From contig NZ_PGET01000001.1 in the NCBI RefSeq assembly GCF_002797975.1, forward strand, positions 992,001 through 1,056,000: a stretch of DNA of 64,000 bases, given 5' to 3'. Below, piece after piece: positions 18,475-27,877 of this stretch (position 1 is the first letter of the stretch; each line of letters opens with the position of its first letter). The translations under genes were made by a program, and so were the position numbers. Origin of the DNA: [Clostridium] celerecrescens 18A (GTDB lineage Bacteria; Bacillota; Clostridia; Lachnospirales; Lachnospiraceae). The notes under the pieces are model-generated. The model was not told the DNA's origin. It saw only the letters and a program-made list of their open reading frames with translations, and made no database searches.

Positions 18475-18503
18475 TCGGAAGGGATAAACCAATAAAGGCA
18501 AAG

Positions 18504-18557
18504 AGGCTTTTGTAATATAGATGGGCGATCATCTATTGCACAAAAGCCTTCTTTTTA
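18504..18557 (+). terminator. Terminator after gltD
   Basis: AGGCTTTTGT (18504-18513) pairs with ACAAAAGCCT (18540-18549); inside it ATAGATG pairs with CATCTAT. A T-rich tail follows. Confidence 0.85.
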
Positions 18558-18680
18558 TAATTTATACAAAAGCGGATTTGTTCACAGATTTTATAGATTT
18601 GAAAAAACTGCGCGGTCAGCTAAATCCTTTATAGTATAACTATGCATTGATATATCACCTTCTCGGAATTTATTTTAATC

Positions 18681-18709
18681 TTGCCTTTGCTTTCTGTATG
18701 AAGTACACT
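18681..18709 (+). promoter_or_regulatory. Possible promoter for the first YesM/YesN pair
   Basis: TTGCCT (18681-18686), 17-bp spacer, TACACT (18704-18709). Weak match to consensus. The 321-bp gap 18475-18795 otherwise holds only the gltD terminator and AT-rich sequence. Confidence 0.3.
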
Positions 18710-18795
18710 AGACGTAAAAGTTTCTGTCTTATTTATATTGCGCGGATATATACAGATTATGAAACTGCTTAGGGGAAAAAAGCGGGGGTATAGCA

Positions 18796-20652
18796 GTGAA
18801 AAATAAGTTTAGGGTCAATTTACGTATAAAGATCATATATATTTGCATCATTTTCCTTTTTATAAGCGTTCTTATAATTATGAATTATGCGTTCAACCGG
18901 AGCAGAAACCTCCTGATTGAGCAGGAAGCAGGCATAATATCCCAATATATGAATCGTAATGAGCTGGCATTAACGGATATCACTGATTCCATACGGAAGT
19001 TGTCTGCCGCCTCAAGTACTAACAAGCAGGTGTCTGCGTTATTGAATCAATCCTTTGAAGGGAAGGTCTTTTCTTCGGAAAATGCCGGTCGGATTCGTTC
19101 TGTAGTGGAGACCCTTACGTTTTATAGAAACATATTTTTTGATTATCGGATGCATTATATTATACTGGGAGTGGATGGTACCGTATACAGTGTGACGGAT
19201 GGGATTGACAACAGCACTTATTTTGGGAAGCAGTTCTCTGAAAGCGTCTGTAGACAGGACTGGTATCATGACTTTATGGAAAGTCAGGAGGTATCGCGGT
19301 GGGTTATTCCCTGTACATATAATGATAAGGGTGTATTTAAAGGCGAAGGGGACAACCCCAGGGATGAAGATTTCATCTTATTTATCAGACGGATACGTGA
19401 TTACAATTCTCAGAAATTTCTAGGTATTTCTTTTGTATCATTTCCGACTGAAAACCTGTCACAGATCCTAATCCCATATGAAGGGGCGGCTATGGCTCTG
19501 TTTAATGAGGAGCAACGTTTGGTTTATGCGAATGAAGATGCGGATCTGTTTCATGATATTTCCGTTAATAATATGGATCTCTTATTAAAGGAGCATGATG
19601 GATATTTCCACTATACAGTGGCTGAGAGAGAGTATCTGATTAATTATGTGACAATGGATAGTTCTGGATGGCGTTTGGTGAATATGGTTCCCTTGGATAA
19701 AACCACGGAAGCCGTTGACAAGCTTTATAGTGCCGTCACCACGATGATGATTCTGCTTGCAATAGGGGCCAGTGTTGTCTGCCTGGCAATGTATGTATAT
19801 GTAAATGCGCCTTTGAACCGTCTCATCCTTAAAATAAGCAGCATAAATATTGGTGGGACAGTACTCTCTGATGTGGAGGGGGTGGAAGGGTGCGCAAGAC
19901 CTGTAATAGGTATCGTAGAAGCAGAGCATGAGATTAATCGGATGGTGGATTATATTGAAAAGTTGTCTGCTCAAGCCATTAAGCAGAAGGAGATTGAACA
20001 GAATCTTCGATATGAGATGCTCAGGGCCCAGCTGAACCCCCATTTTTTGTTCAATACCCTCAATGTAATTAAATGGTCTGCAATGATTTCCGGTGCTGGA
20101 AACATTGCGGATATGATTACCTCCTTGGGAATTCTGTTGGAAAACACCATGAACCGGGGAGAGGAGGAGGGGCCTCTCCGTGAGGAGATCCGGGTGGCTA
20201 AAGCATGGGTGGAAATCAAAAACTGGGCTTTGAAAAACAGGATCCAGATTCATGCCGATGTCCCTGAAGTGCTGGAGGACTTCCAGGTAATTCGATTTTT
20301 TCTTCAGCCATTGGTGGAAAACGCAGTTTTTCATGGTATGGAGGATGTGGAGAACGGGGAGATCTGGATTAAGGCGGAACAATATAACGGCAGGGTATGT
20401 GTCACGATTCAGGATAATGGGATAGGGATTGAGTCCGAGGTATTGGATGAAATATTAAAGGAATTAGATGTCCGCCAAAAACGCCGTAATGTAACAGGAA
20501 TCGGCCTTACCAGCATCCATGAATTAATGAAATTAAAATATGGACCGGATTATGGCCTTTACATTGAGTCTAAGAAAAACATTGGTACAAAAGTGTATGT
20601 AATATTTCCTGATTGGGGTGGGATGGATGTTGAAAATAATGATTGTGGATGA
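18796..20652 (+). CDS. YesM-type sensor histidine kinase
   Basis: 618-residue membrane sensor. One N-terminal helix (about 12-32), a large extracytoplasmic sensor of about 280 residues, a second helix (about 315-335), a linker and then the His_kinase/HATPase module. His416 in AQLNPHFLFNTLN is the phospho-acceptor; the ATP lid is DNGIGIESE and TGIGLTSIHE. The start is GTG 18796 after GCGGGGG. It overlaps the response regulator by 26 bp, so the two are translated together. This class controls neighbouring sugar or oligosaccharide ABC operons, which fits the genes that follow. Confidence 0.9.
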   Translation: MKNKFRVNLRIKIIYICIIFLFISVLIIMNYAFNRSRNLLIEQEAGIISQYMNRNELALTDITDSIRKLSAASSTNKQVSALLNQSFEGKVFSSENAGRIRSVVETLTFYRNIFFDYRMHYIILGVDGTVYSVTDGIDNSTYFGKQFSESVCRQDWYHDFMESQEVSRWVIPCTYNDKGVFKGEGDNPRDEDFILFIRRIRDYNSQKFLGISFVSFPTENLSQILIPYEGAAMALFNEEQRLVYANEDADLFHDISVNNMDLLLKEHDGYFHYTVAEREYLINYVTMDSSGWRLVNMVPLDKTTEAVDKLYSAVTTMMILLAIGASVVCLAMYVYVNAPLNRLILKISSINIGGTVLSDVEGVEGCARPVIGIVEAEHEINRMVDYIEKLSAQAIKQKEIEQNLRYEMLRAQLNPHFLFNTLNVIKWSAMISGAGNIADMITSLGILLENTMNRGEEEGPLREEIRVAKAWVEIKNWALKNRIQIHADVPEVLEDFQVIRFFLQPLVENAVFHGMEDVENGEIWIKAEQYNGRVCVTIQDNGIGIESEVLDEILKELDVRQKRRNVTGIGLTSIHELMKLKYGPDYGLYIESKKNIGTKVYVIFPDWGGMDVENNDCG

Positions 20653-22204
20653 TGAATTGATTGTAAGAGTGGGGTTTCAGTCTTGTATAAACTGGGAGGA
20701 ATATGGGTGTGAAATAATTTCCACCTGTGAATCTGCCAGGGATGCAATCACTTTTTTTGAAAAGCAGGTACCGGATGTTGTATTTACGGATATTATGATG
20801 CCGGAAATGGATGGGATCCAGCTGGTAGAATATATTTGTACTCATTATTCCAGGACAAAAGTGGTCGTTCTAAGCTGCATCAATGAAATCGAATATGTGA
20901 AAAAGGCTATTAAGCTGGGAGCTGAGGATTATATACTCAAACTGTCAATCACAAGGAACACCATGATTGAACTGATTTCCAGGCTGAAAGAAGTCATAGA
21001 GAAAGAAGGGGAAAAAGAAGGAGAGCTTGAACTTGCGGGGAATGCCAGTCCTTTGAACAGAGAGGAGGATTTTAGACTGCTTCTTTCCGGAAGTCCGGTC
21101 TGCCCTGATTTTGAGCGGCTTCTGGACAGGATGGGTTTCATCTTTGATCCGCATGTTTCATATTGCAGCGGCTGCCTTCTGATAGATCATTTGAGAACTG
21201 CAATGGATCAGGAAGATATGGATTCTTATACCAGAAGATATGGTCTCATTAATATCATAAAAGAATATTTTGGAAAGCTTCCACGGTTCGAGTTGGCGTT
21301 TGTAGGTGAAGGAGAGATCATGGTGATATTTACCCTGAAGGCTGGAGAGAAGCTGAAGGTTTTATTACCTGACATATTGAAGTTTTTAAATCATACCCTG
21401 AAAACCCATCTAAATCTGACACTTTCCATGGGACTCGGGAGTCCGTGCGATGAGCGAACCCAAATACCATTCAGCTACCAACAGGCGAAAGAGGCGGCAC
21501 ATCTTCGATTTTTTGATGGGGAAGCCTCGTTACATGAGAATCAGGCTGAAGAAAAAGCACCAATAGTGATTAATAAAGATGTTCAGAGAAAAATTCAGGA
21601 AGCTGTTTTTGCACTGGATTATCGGGAAGTCAGCAGGCTGACAGATGAATGGTTTGAGGGGATGGCAGCTTATCGCCATTTTGGGCAGATAGAGGTCATA
21701 CGCCGGTCTGTACTGAAAGCCTGGATTTTTATTTCAGGGAATACGTTTCAGGAGGTGGACGATGCCTCGGAATATGATGATTCCGTCTTCATGGCGGATT
21801 TTTGGCGTGCTGAAACAATATGGGATTTAAAGCACTGCTTTCAAGACGAGCTTCAAATGATTCTAAATCAGCTCCAGGCCAATAAGGCAGCCAGCCCGGA
21901 AATTATGGGGCTGCTTCATTACCTGGAAACACATGTGGAAGAGAATATCAGTCTGGAAGAGGCGGCAAGGCATTGTTCTTTAGGGAAAAGCCAGTTTTGT
22001 ATATTGTTTAAGAAGACTACAGGCATAACGTTCGTTCATTATTTTAATAAACTGAAGATGAAAAAAGCCTATGCCATGTTAAGCAGCGGAAAGATCCAGG
22101 TGCAGGAGGCTGCAGATCGGATTGGAATCAAGGACATATCATATTTCAGCCGACTCTTTAAAAAATATTATCATATAAGCCCCAGTGATGTAAAAAGACT
22201 GTAA
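20627..22204 (+). CDS. YesN-type response regulator, REC plus AraC DNA-binding domain
   Basis: 525-residue regulator. The receiver domain (1-120) has the acidic pair DDE and phospho-acceptor Asp55 in FTDIMMPEMDG. A long central linker of about 300 residues carries no motif I recognise. Two AraC-type helix-turn-helix units (about 425-525; AARHCSLGKSQFCILFKK and AADRIGIKDISYFSRLFKKYY) end the protein. The start ATGTTGAAAATA at 20627 lies inside the kinase gene. It probably activates the operon starting at 22375. Confidence 0.88.
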   Translation: MLKIMIVDDELIVRVGFQSCINWEEYGCEIISTCESARDAITFFEKQVPDVVFTDIMMPEMDGIQLVEYICTHYSRTKVVVLSCINEIEYVKKAIKLGAEDYILKLSITRNTMIELISRLKEVIEKEGEKEGELELAGNASPLNREEDFRLLLSGSPVCPDFERLLDRMGFIFDPHVSYCSGCLLIDHLRTAMDQEDMDSYTRRYGLINIIKEYFGKLPRFELAFVGEGEIMVIFTLKAGEKLKVLLPDILKFLNHTLKTHLNLTLSMGLGSPCDERTQIPFSYQQAKEAAHLRFFDGEASLHENQAEEKAPIVINKDVQRKIQEAVFALDYREVSRLTDEWFEGMAAYRHFGQIEVIRRSVLKAWIFISGNTFQEVDDASEYDDSVFMADFWRAETIWDLKHCFQDELQMILNQLQANKAASPEIMGLLHYLETHVEENISLEEAARHCSLGKSQFCILFKKTTGITFVHYFNKLKMKKAYAMLSSGKIQVQEAADRIGIKDISYFSRLFKKYYHISPSDVKRL

Positions 22205-22246
22205 ATATCGTATCATTTTGACATAAAACCGGACAATAGTTCAAAT

Positions 22247-22302
22247 AAAAAATAGGGATTGGAGGTGGTGGAATATAATACCAACAATCCCTATTTTTGT
22301 TT
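22247..22302 (+). terminator. Terminator between the regulators and the transport operon
   Basis: AAAAATAGGGATTG pairs with CAATCCCTATTTTT, with the U-rich arm forming the tail. It can end the regulatory mRNA, or work as an attenuator if read-through is controlled. Confidence 0.75.
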
Positions 22303-22303
22303 A

Positions 22304-22332
22304 TTCAAAATAAGATATGCAGCCGCTATACT
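22304..22332 (+). promoter_or_regulatory. Candidate promoter of the transport and catabolic operon
   Basis: TTCAAA (22304-22309), 17-bp spacer, TATACT (22327-22332), directly after the terminator. The poor -35 box suits a promoter that needs the AraC-type activator encoded just upstream. Confidence 0.4.
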
Positions 22333-22374
22333 GTGATTACAGGTAAAATATGTAAAAACGAAGGAGGAAGTATT

Positions 22375-23784
22375 ATGAAAAAAAGAATTTGTCTGGCTCT
22401 AAGCGCAGTAATGCTTGCAGGTTCGCTTGCTGGGTGTTCAGGCGGAACAAGCGGAATTCCCGGTGACACTCAAAAGGCGGAAGAAACTTCAAAGACGGAA
22501 ACAGCAGCGAATGAAAGCAGTAAAGGACAGAACGAAAAACCCTATGCAGGAACTACCATACGGGTACTTAGTATGACAGGACAGATATCAGATGCTATAG
22601 AGACTTATCTTAATGATTTTGAAGATAAAACAGGAATTAAAGTAAACCTGGAGCTTTATGGAGAAGGACAGCTGCGGGAAAAATGCACAACCGAATTCCT
22701 TGCAGGTTCATCCACCATAGATGCATTTCTGATGAGTCCTCTGCAGGATATGGCAGCATACAGCAACAATGGCTGGATTGAGCCGCTGGATACTTATCTG
22801 GAGGATCCCTCCTTTGACTGGGAAGATTTTTCATCTGCACCTATGGATCAGATTAAGATTAAATCCACTGGTGAGATCGGAGCCCTTCCTCTCTATTCTT
22901 CCGTACAGCTGATGTTTTACCGGAAGGATATATTTAAGGACAAAGGACTTACACCGCCGGCTACCTATGATGAACTTCTGGAGGTATGTGAGAAAATAAA
23001 CGATCCAGCTAATAATTTTTATTCTATTGCATGCCGCGGAGAGAAAATAGCACTTACCTCTCAATTCTCCCCGTTCCTATACGGCTTTGGTGGGGCCTAT
23101 TTTAAGGAAGGAGCCAGTGCGTTCCATACTCCTGAGAACTTAGAGGCGGCAAAATTTTACGGCAAACTGCTGGGAACATATGCTCCGGAAGGAATCCTCA
23201 CAGCGGGCTATTCTCAGATGACTCAGTTGTTTAATGCAGGCCAGGTGGCTATGTGCATTGATGCGATTGCATTGTACCAGACTTTGGTAGATGCAAATGA
23301 GTCCGCTTATTATGATCAGGTTGGTGTTGCCCCTATTCCGGAAGGACCTGCCGGCCGTCAGTCCTACAAACAGGTTGTGTGGGGAGCCTCCATTTACTCA
23401 GGGTCCAAAAACAAAGAAGCTGCCTGGGAATTTTTAAAGTTCGTAGGAGGCAGTGACATTGCGGTTTATATTACCCCAATGGGTATGCCCACCTTCCGTG
23501 ATTCCGTCTGGAAAGACGAGAGAGTCACATCTGCAATGCCCGAGGATTTCATTGCGGCATACAATGTGGAAATTCAGGCTGAAACCACAAATCAGTACGG
23601 ACTTCCAAGAATGACAGCCGTCTCAGAAGCCAGGGATGCGATGGGTGAGGCAATCGTATACTCTATTGAGACAAAAGGTGAGGGATCTGCTTTGGCAGGT
23701 AAGATGCAGGCGGCCTCCCAAAAAGTTGACCAGCTGTTGAAAGATGCAGGAGAATATGGTGCAGATTATCCCTATGAAGAATAG
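22375..23784 (+). CDS. ABC transporter solute-binding lipoprotein, family 1
   Basis: 469 residues. A lipoprotein signal ends at Cys21 (LAGSLAGC), followed by a Ser/Glu/Thr-rich tether of about 45 residues and an extracellular binding domain of the sugar-type family 1 (RVLSMTG, YGEGQLREKCTTEFLAG). It should be lipidated (lgt is in this window) and deliver substrate to the permeases that follow. ATG 22375 follows AAGGAGGAAG; an in-frame upstream start lies in the leader. The substrate is not readable; the downstream enzymes suggest an amino-containing compound rather than a simple sugar. Confidence 0.9.
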   Translation: MKKRICLALSAVMLAGSLAGCSGGTSGIPGDTQKAEETSKTETAANESSKGQNEKPYAGTTIRVLSMTGQISDAIETYLNDFEDKTGIKVNLELYGEGQLREKCTTEFLAGSSTIDAFLMSPLQDMAAYSNNGWIEPLDTYLEDPSFDWEDFSSAPMDQIKIKSTGEIGALPLYSSVQLMFYRKDIFKDKGLTPPATYDELLEVCEKINDPANNFYSIACRGEKIALTSQFSPFLYGFGGAYFKEGASAFHTPENLEAAKFYGKLLGTYAPEGILTAGYSQMTQLFNAGQVAMCIDAIALYQTLVDANESAYYDQVGVAPIPEGPAGRQSYKQVVWGASIYSGSKNKEAAWEFLKFVGGSDIAVYITPMGMPTFRDSVWKDERVTSAMPEDFIAAYNVEIQAETTNQYGLPRMTAVSEARDAMGEAIVYSIETKGEGSALAGKMQAASQKVDQLLKDAGEYGADYPYEE

Positions 23785-23795
23785 GCTAAAGCAAA

Positions 23796-23819
23796 AAAGG
23801 AGCCTTTTAAGGCTCCTTT
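23796..23819 (+). repeat. Perfect intercistronic palindrome
   Basis: AAAGGAGCCTT and AAGGCTCCTTT separated by TT. It lies between the binding-protein gene and the first permease gene, where a hairpin commonly protects or partly terminates the mRNA so that binding protein exceeds permease. The tail is weak in T, so partial read-through is expected. Confidence 0.7.
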
Positions 23820-23838
23820 CCATAACAGGAGAAGGAAT

Positions 23839-24723
23839 ATGAATAATTTTGTAAATAAGCATATCAGATGGGTCTTTGTTCTGCCGACTTTCCTTTTTAT
23901 GGTAGTTATGCTCGCGGTTCCCATTCTTATGACGTTCGCATTTAGTTTGAATGACTGGAACTTGTTAATGGGAACCGGAATGAGTTTTAATTTTGGGAAA
24001 AATTATCTGGAAGTGCTGGCCAGCAAAGAGTTCTGGCAGTCACTGGGAGTTACATTTTATTACACGGTACTTTCTACTTTGGCTGAGATGCTTCTGGGAC
24101 TTTCCATTGCACTTGTGCTCAACAAAAGGTTCAGGGGAAAAAATGTAGTAAAGACGATTGTGCTCCTTCCGTACATGATGGCGCCGGTGGCGGTAGGGTT
24201 AATGTGGATGCTGTTCTACGAACCCTCTTCTGGTCTTTTGAATTATGTATTTACCTCAGTAGGTCTTCCAAGGTCCTCTTTTGTTTCTGCAAAACAGACA
24301 GTCATACCGGCCATAGCAGCGGTGGAAACATGGCAGATGACCCCGATGGTCGTTATTGTGTGTCTGGCAGGACTTTCTTCCCTTCCAACAGATCCAATGG
24401 AAGCTGCCAGGGTGGACGGTGCCACGCCGGTGCAAACTTTTTTCCAGGTAACATTGCCGCTTCTTACGCAGACTCTGTTTTCCATCGGGCTGCTGCGCTT
24501 TATAGATGTGTTCAAATCCTTTGATCTAATTTATGCTATGACAAAAGGAGGACCTGCCAACGCCTCCAGGACTTTAAATCTCTTTGCATACGAAACAGCT
24601 TTTTCCTATTATAAATTCGGGCTATCTTCAACAATGCTGATGCTGCTGTTTGTAATCGTATTGCTGTTAAGCGTTGTGGTAATGAAGTTTCAGAGAAAGT
24701 TGGTGGAATATTATGGCGGTTAA
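23839..24723 (+). CDS. ABC transporter permease, MalF/UgpA type
   Basis: 294 residues with six predicted membrane helices. The cytoplasmic coupling loop EAARVDGATPVQTFFQVTLPLL (near residue 195) is the EAA motif that contacts the ATPase. It starts after GGAGAAGG and overlaps the next permease by 11 bp. No ATPase gene occurs in this operon, so a shared MsmK/UgpC-type ATPase encoded elsewhere is presumed. Confidence 0.93.
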   Translation: MNNFVNKHIRWVFVLPTFLFMVVMLAVPILMTFAFSLNDWNLLMGTGMSFNFGKNYLEVLASKEFWQSLGVTFYYTVLSTLAEMLLGLSIALVLNKRFRGKNVVKTIVLLPYMMAPVAVGLMWMLFYEPSSGLLNYVFTSVGLPRSSFVSAKQTVIPAIAAVETWQMTPMVVIVCLAGLSSLPTDPMEAARVDGATPVQTFFQVTLPLLTQTLFSIGLLRFIDVFKSFDLIYAMTKGGPANASRTLNLFAYETAFSYYKFGLSSTMLMLLFVIVLLLSVVVMKFQRKLVEYYGG

Positions 24724-25549
24724 TAAGCAAAAAGCGGGGAAATTACTGAAACAATGCCTGTTTGCGGGACTGATTCTTATAATTGTGATTCCTGTTTTGT
24801 TCCCGCTTTATTTTGTTCTCGTATCGTCTTTTAAGAATATGGCACAGGTTTATATCATGCCGCCGAAGCTGTTCGGTTTCAAGCCGATCCTGGACAACTA
24901 TATCTACATATTCAAGACACAGCATTATGGTACGTACATGCTGAACTCCACGATCGTGGCGGTTGCATCTACTGCATTGTCCCTTCTGATGGGAGTGCCA
25001 GCGGCTTATGCCATAGCCAGATATAAGATGGGGAAGGTCAGTATCGCTATTTTGACTGCAAGGTTATTGCCTAACATATCCATTCTGCTCCCTTATTACT
25101 TTGTTTTTTCAAAATTACGGATGATAGATACCTATGGAGTACTGATTATCAGCCATATGATTCTGTCCCTTCCGCTGATCGTGTGGATTATGGTGGGGTT
25201 TTTCAATGATATGCCCATTGAATTGGAGGAAGCTGCCATTGTGGATGGCTGTACCAGGCAGAAATGTTTTGTAGATGTCCTCCTGCCAATCAGCGCGCCG
25301 GGGCTGGTGACTTGTTCGACACTGTCCTTTCTGGGATCTTGGAACAATTTCCAGTTTGCATTGATACTCAGCGGTGAAAAAACGAGGACTCTTCCTGTAT
25401 CCCTGCAATATTTTGTATCGGGAGCCGATATCCGATGGGGGCGTATGCTGGCAGCGACCATTGTGGTGATTGTGCCTACCATCATCCTGACCATGATCCT
25501 TCAGAAATACATTATACAGGGAATGACGGCTGGTGCTGTAAAAGGATGA
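24713..25549 (+). CDS. ABC transporter permease, MalG/UgpE type
   Basis: 278 residues with six predicted helices and the EAA loop EEAAIVDGCTRQKCFVDVLLP. It is the partner of the preceding permease; the ATG at 24713 lies inside that gene, implying translational coupling. The Cys in the EAA loop is unusual but not disabling. The next gene is 47 bp downstream with GGAGGG before it. Confidence 0.93.
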   Translation: MAVNKQKAGKLLKQCLFAGLILIIVIPVLFPLYFVLVSSFKNMAQVYIMPPKLFGFKPILDNYIYIFKTQHYGTYMLNSTIVAVASTALSLLMGVPAAYAIARYKMGKVSIAILTARLLPNISILLPYYFVFSKLRMIDTYGVLIISHMILSLPLIVWIMVGFFNDMPIELEEAAIVDGCTRQKCFVDVLLPISAPGLVTCSTLSFLGSWNNFQFALILSGEKTRTLPVSLQYFVSGADIRWGRMLAATIVVIVPTIILTMILQKYIIQGMTAGAVKG

Positions 25550-25596
25550 CATTTCCAAGAGCACCATAAGATACCACGAATTGGAGGGAAACGATA

Positions 25597-26700
25597 ATGA
25601 ATTGCTACGATATAAGAAAAACGGAAGAAATTATTTCTCCCAGCCTAATATATTATTTAGACATAATCAGAAGTAATATTCAGAAAGCCATAGAGGAGGC
25701 TGGTTCAGCAGAACGTCTTTGGCCACATGTGAAAAGTCATAAATCCATTGATATGTTAAAACTACAAATGAAGTATGGAATAGTAAAATTTAAAGCAGCA
25801 ACAGTTGCAGAAGCAGAAATGGCAGCGCAGGCTGGAGCAGAGCGTATCATTTTGGCCTATCCTCTCATAGGGCCTAATATAGGCAGGTACGTGAAACTTG
25901 CAAAGGCATATCCAAATTCATGCTTTTACGCAATCGGAGATGATGTGAAGCAGCTTGAATTCCTTTCAGATAAATGCATGAAAAATGGATATCGGATGCC
26001 AGTGCTTGTGGATGTAAACATGGGAATGAACCGGACAGGTGTGACGATAGACAAGCTGGAAGCCTTTTACAGGATTGTAAATACGTTTCCGGGCATCTGC
26101 ATGAAAGGTTTCCATTGTTACGACGGAAATCATAATAATAAGGATATCATTGTCCGCAATGCAGAAGTTGCAGAGGTCGATCGGCAGGTAGAAACTGTCT
26201 TGAAACATTTAAGGCAAGATGGGATTGAATGCGGTCTTGTGGTAGCTGGAGGCACCCCTTCTTTTCCCTGCCATGCTGAAATTACTGACTGGTATCTGTC
26301 ACCTGGAACTGCATTTATAACCGATGCAGGATATTATATAAATCTTCCGGATTTAGGCTTTATTCCGGGAGCGGCTGTGATGACAAGAGTCATAAGCCAC
26401 CCAGCTCCTGGTCTATTCGCGACCGACTTAGGATATAAGGGAATTGCATCTGATCCGGTAGTACAAAGAGGGTATATTGTGGGCATGGAAGAAGCAGTAC
26501 CTGTTATCCATAGTGAGGAGCACTGGGTGTTTAAGATGGAGGATGCATCAAAGATTCCGGAAATCGGAACATGTCTTTACGTAATACCGACCCATATCTG
26601 TCCTACCAGTGCATTATATCCTGAAATTCTGTTAGTAAAAAATGGAGAGGTTATTAATACATGGAAAGTAACAGCCAGAAATCGGAAACTTTCTTACTGA
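25597..26700 (+). CDS. PLP enzyme of the D-serine dehydratase / D-threonine aldolase family
   Basis: 367-residue fold-type III PLP protein with an alanine-racemase-like N-terminal barrel. WPHVKSHKS contains the expected PLP lysine (Lys46). Near the C-terminus, PTHICPTSALYP places His333 and Cys335 as a metal pair; the His-X-Cys pair is what I recall for zinc-dependent D-serine dehydratase (DSD1), whereas D-threonine aldolases use His-X-Asp. That favours a dehydratase giving a 2-oxoacid and ammonia through an enamine intermediate. The RidA gene two positions downstream, whose family removes such enamines, supports this. Substrate is an inference. Confidence 0.8.
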   Translation: MNCYDIRKTEEIISPSLIYYLDIIRSNIQKAIEEAGSAERLWPHVKSHKSIDMLKLQMKYGIVKFKAATVAEAEMAAQAGAERIILAYPLIGPNIGRYVKLAKAYPNSCFYAIGDDVKQLEFLSDKCMKNGYRMPVLVDVNMGMNRTGVTIDKLEAFYRIVNTFPGICMKGFHCYDGNHNNKDIIVRNAEVAEVDRQVETVLKHLRQDGIECGLVVAGGTPSFPCHAEITDWYLSPGTAFITDAGYYINLPDLGFIPGAAVMTRVISHPAPGLFATDLGYKGIASDPVVQRGYIVGMEEAVPVIHSEEHWVFKMEDASKIPEIGTCLYVIPTHICPTSALYPEILLVKNGEVINTWKVTARNRKLSY

Positions 26701-26736
26701 TATAGGAAGAAAGTACTGGGATAAAGGGGAAAGTAT

Positions 26737-27852
26737 ATGGATGCAATTGATCTGTTGGAACAACTGATAAGCTTTGATACAACGTCTCCGCCTGGAAATG
26801 AACGACCTGCAGCTATGTTTCTGGCTGACGTACTGAAAAATTATGGATTTCACTGTGAGATGCAGGAACTGGGAAATAACAGGGCCAATCTGATAGCGGT
26901 AATAGGAGAGGGAGCAGGGCCGGAGCTTATGCTTAATGGTCATTTGGATGTAGTACCCGCTCATGGGCAATGGCGTTTAAATCCCTTTGTTATGACTCGG
27001 GAAAAAGGAAGACTTTATGGACGGGGAACCTCTGATATGAAGGGGGGGATAGCGGCCATGTGTGAGGCTGCAATCCGAATTGCCCAAAAAGGAGGGCCCC
27101 AAAAAGGAAGGTTGAAGCTGCTGTTTGTGGCAGATGAGGAGTGTTCCAATTTAGGAACAATGAAATATCTAGAGGTTTATGGGACATCTGATTACGCAAT
27201 AATCGGGGAACCTACAGGATTGGAAATAGCCATTGCCCATCGGGGCGTTTCAAGGAATTATGTTGATTTACATGCTCCTGCCAGGCATGCGGCTCTTCCT
27301 GCAGCAGGAAGAGATTCGATAGAAAAAGCCGGACTTACTATATGGGCTTTGAAAAGGCTGAATCGGGAGCTTAGTGCTATGAGACATGAAGTACTGCCGT
27401 CCCCCCGTATATCAATCACCATGATGCATGGTTATGAAAAGGATAATGTGGTGCCTGAAACTACCCGCATGCTTTTGGATTTCAGGATTCTGCCAGGTAT
27501 GAGCCAGCAGCAGGCAGAGAAGTTAATAAAGAATGGCTTGAGAAAAGCCGGTATTACTGACTGCAGCATTATTCCCCATTTCTATATGCCGGGCGGAGAA
27601 CTGCCATCTGATAACTCTTTTGTAGGATTGTGTCTGGAAGAAAGGAGGCGTCTGCTTCAATCTGAGAGCAGACCTAAAGCCTTTGATGCTTCTTGTGAAC
27701 AATGTTTTTTTGTAGGACATGGGATTCAGACGCTTATATGCGGCCCGGGCAATTTATCTCAAGCTCATACATTCAATGAGTATTTAGAAGAAGATCAAAT
27801 CAGAAAAGCAGTGGATTTGTATGAACGGATTATAGATAAGATTATAAATTAA
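26737..27852 (+). CDS. M20-family zinc amidohydrolase (ArgE/DapE-like)
   Basis: 371-residue di-zinc deacylase or peptidase. Zinc-site motifs are GHLDVVP, GRGTSDMKGG and ADEECSN (general base Glu), followed by GEPT and, near the end, the ligand His in GNLSQAHTFNEY. The lid or dimerisation domain carries HAPARHAALP and the Arg-rich segment LLDFRILPG. It hydrolyses an N-acyl or peptide bond. Being between a D-amino-acid-type PLP enzyme and RidA, it may free the amino acid that the PLP enzyme then deaminates. It is not obviously ArgE, as no arg genes are adjacent. Confidence 0.87.
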   Translation: MDAIDLLEQLISFDTTSPPGNERPAAMFLADVLKNYGFHCEMQELGNNRANLIAVIGEGAGPELMLNGHLDVVPAHGQWRLNPFVMTREKGRLYGRGTSDMKGGIAAMCEAAIRIAQKGGPQKGRLKLLFVADEECSNLGTMKYLEVYGTSDYAIIGEPTGLEIAIAHRGVSRNYVDLHAPARHAALPAAGRDSIEKAGLTIWALKRLNRELSAMRHEVLPSPRISITMMHGYEKDNVVPETTRMLLDFRILPGMSQQQAEKLIKNGLRKAGITDCSIIPHFYMPGGELPSDNSFVGLCLEERRRLLQSESRPKAFDASCEQCFFVGHGIQTLICGPGNLSQAHTFNEYLEEDQIRKAVDLYERIIDKIIN

Positions 27853-27877
27853 AATAAAATAATAGGAGAAATAACAA

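Noticed and set aside
25597..26700. Alanine racemase
   Set aside because: The N-terminal barrel is related, but the protein lacks the catalytic Tyr region of alanine racemase and has the His-X-Cys metal pair of the DSD/D-threonine aldolase family.
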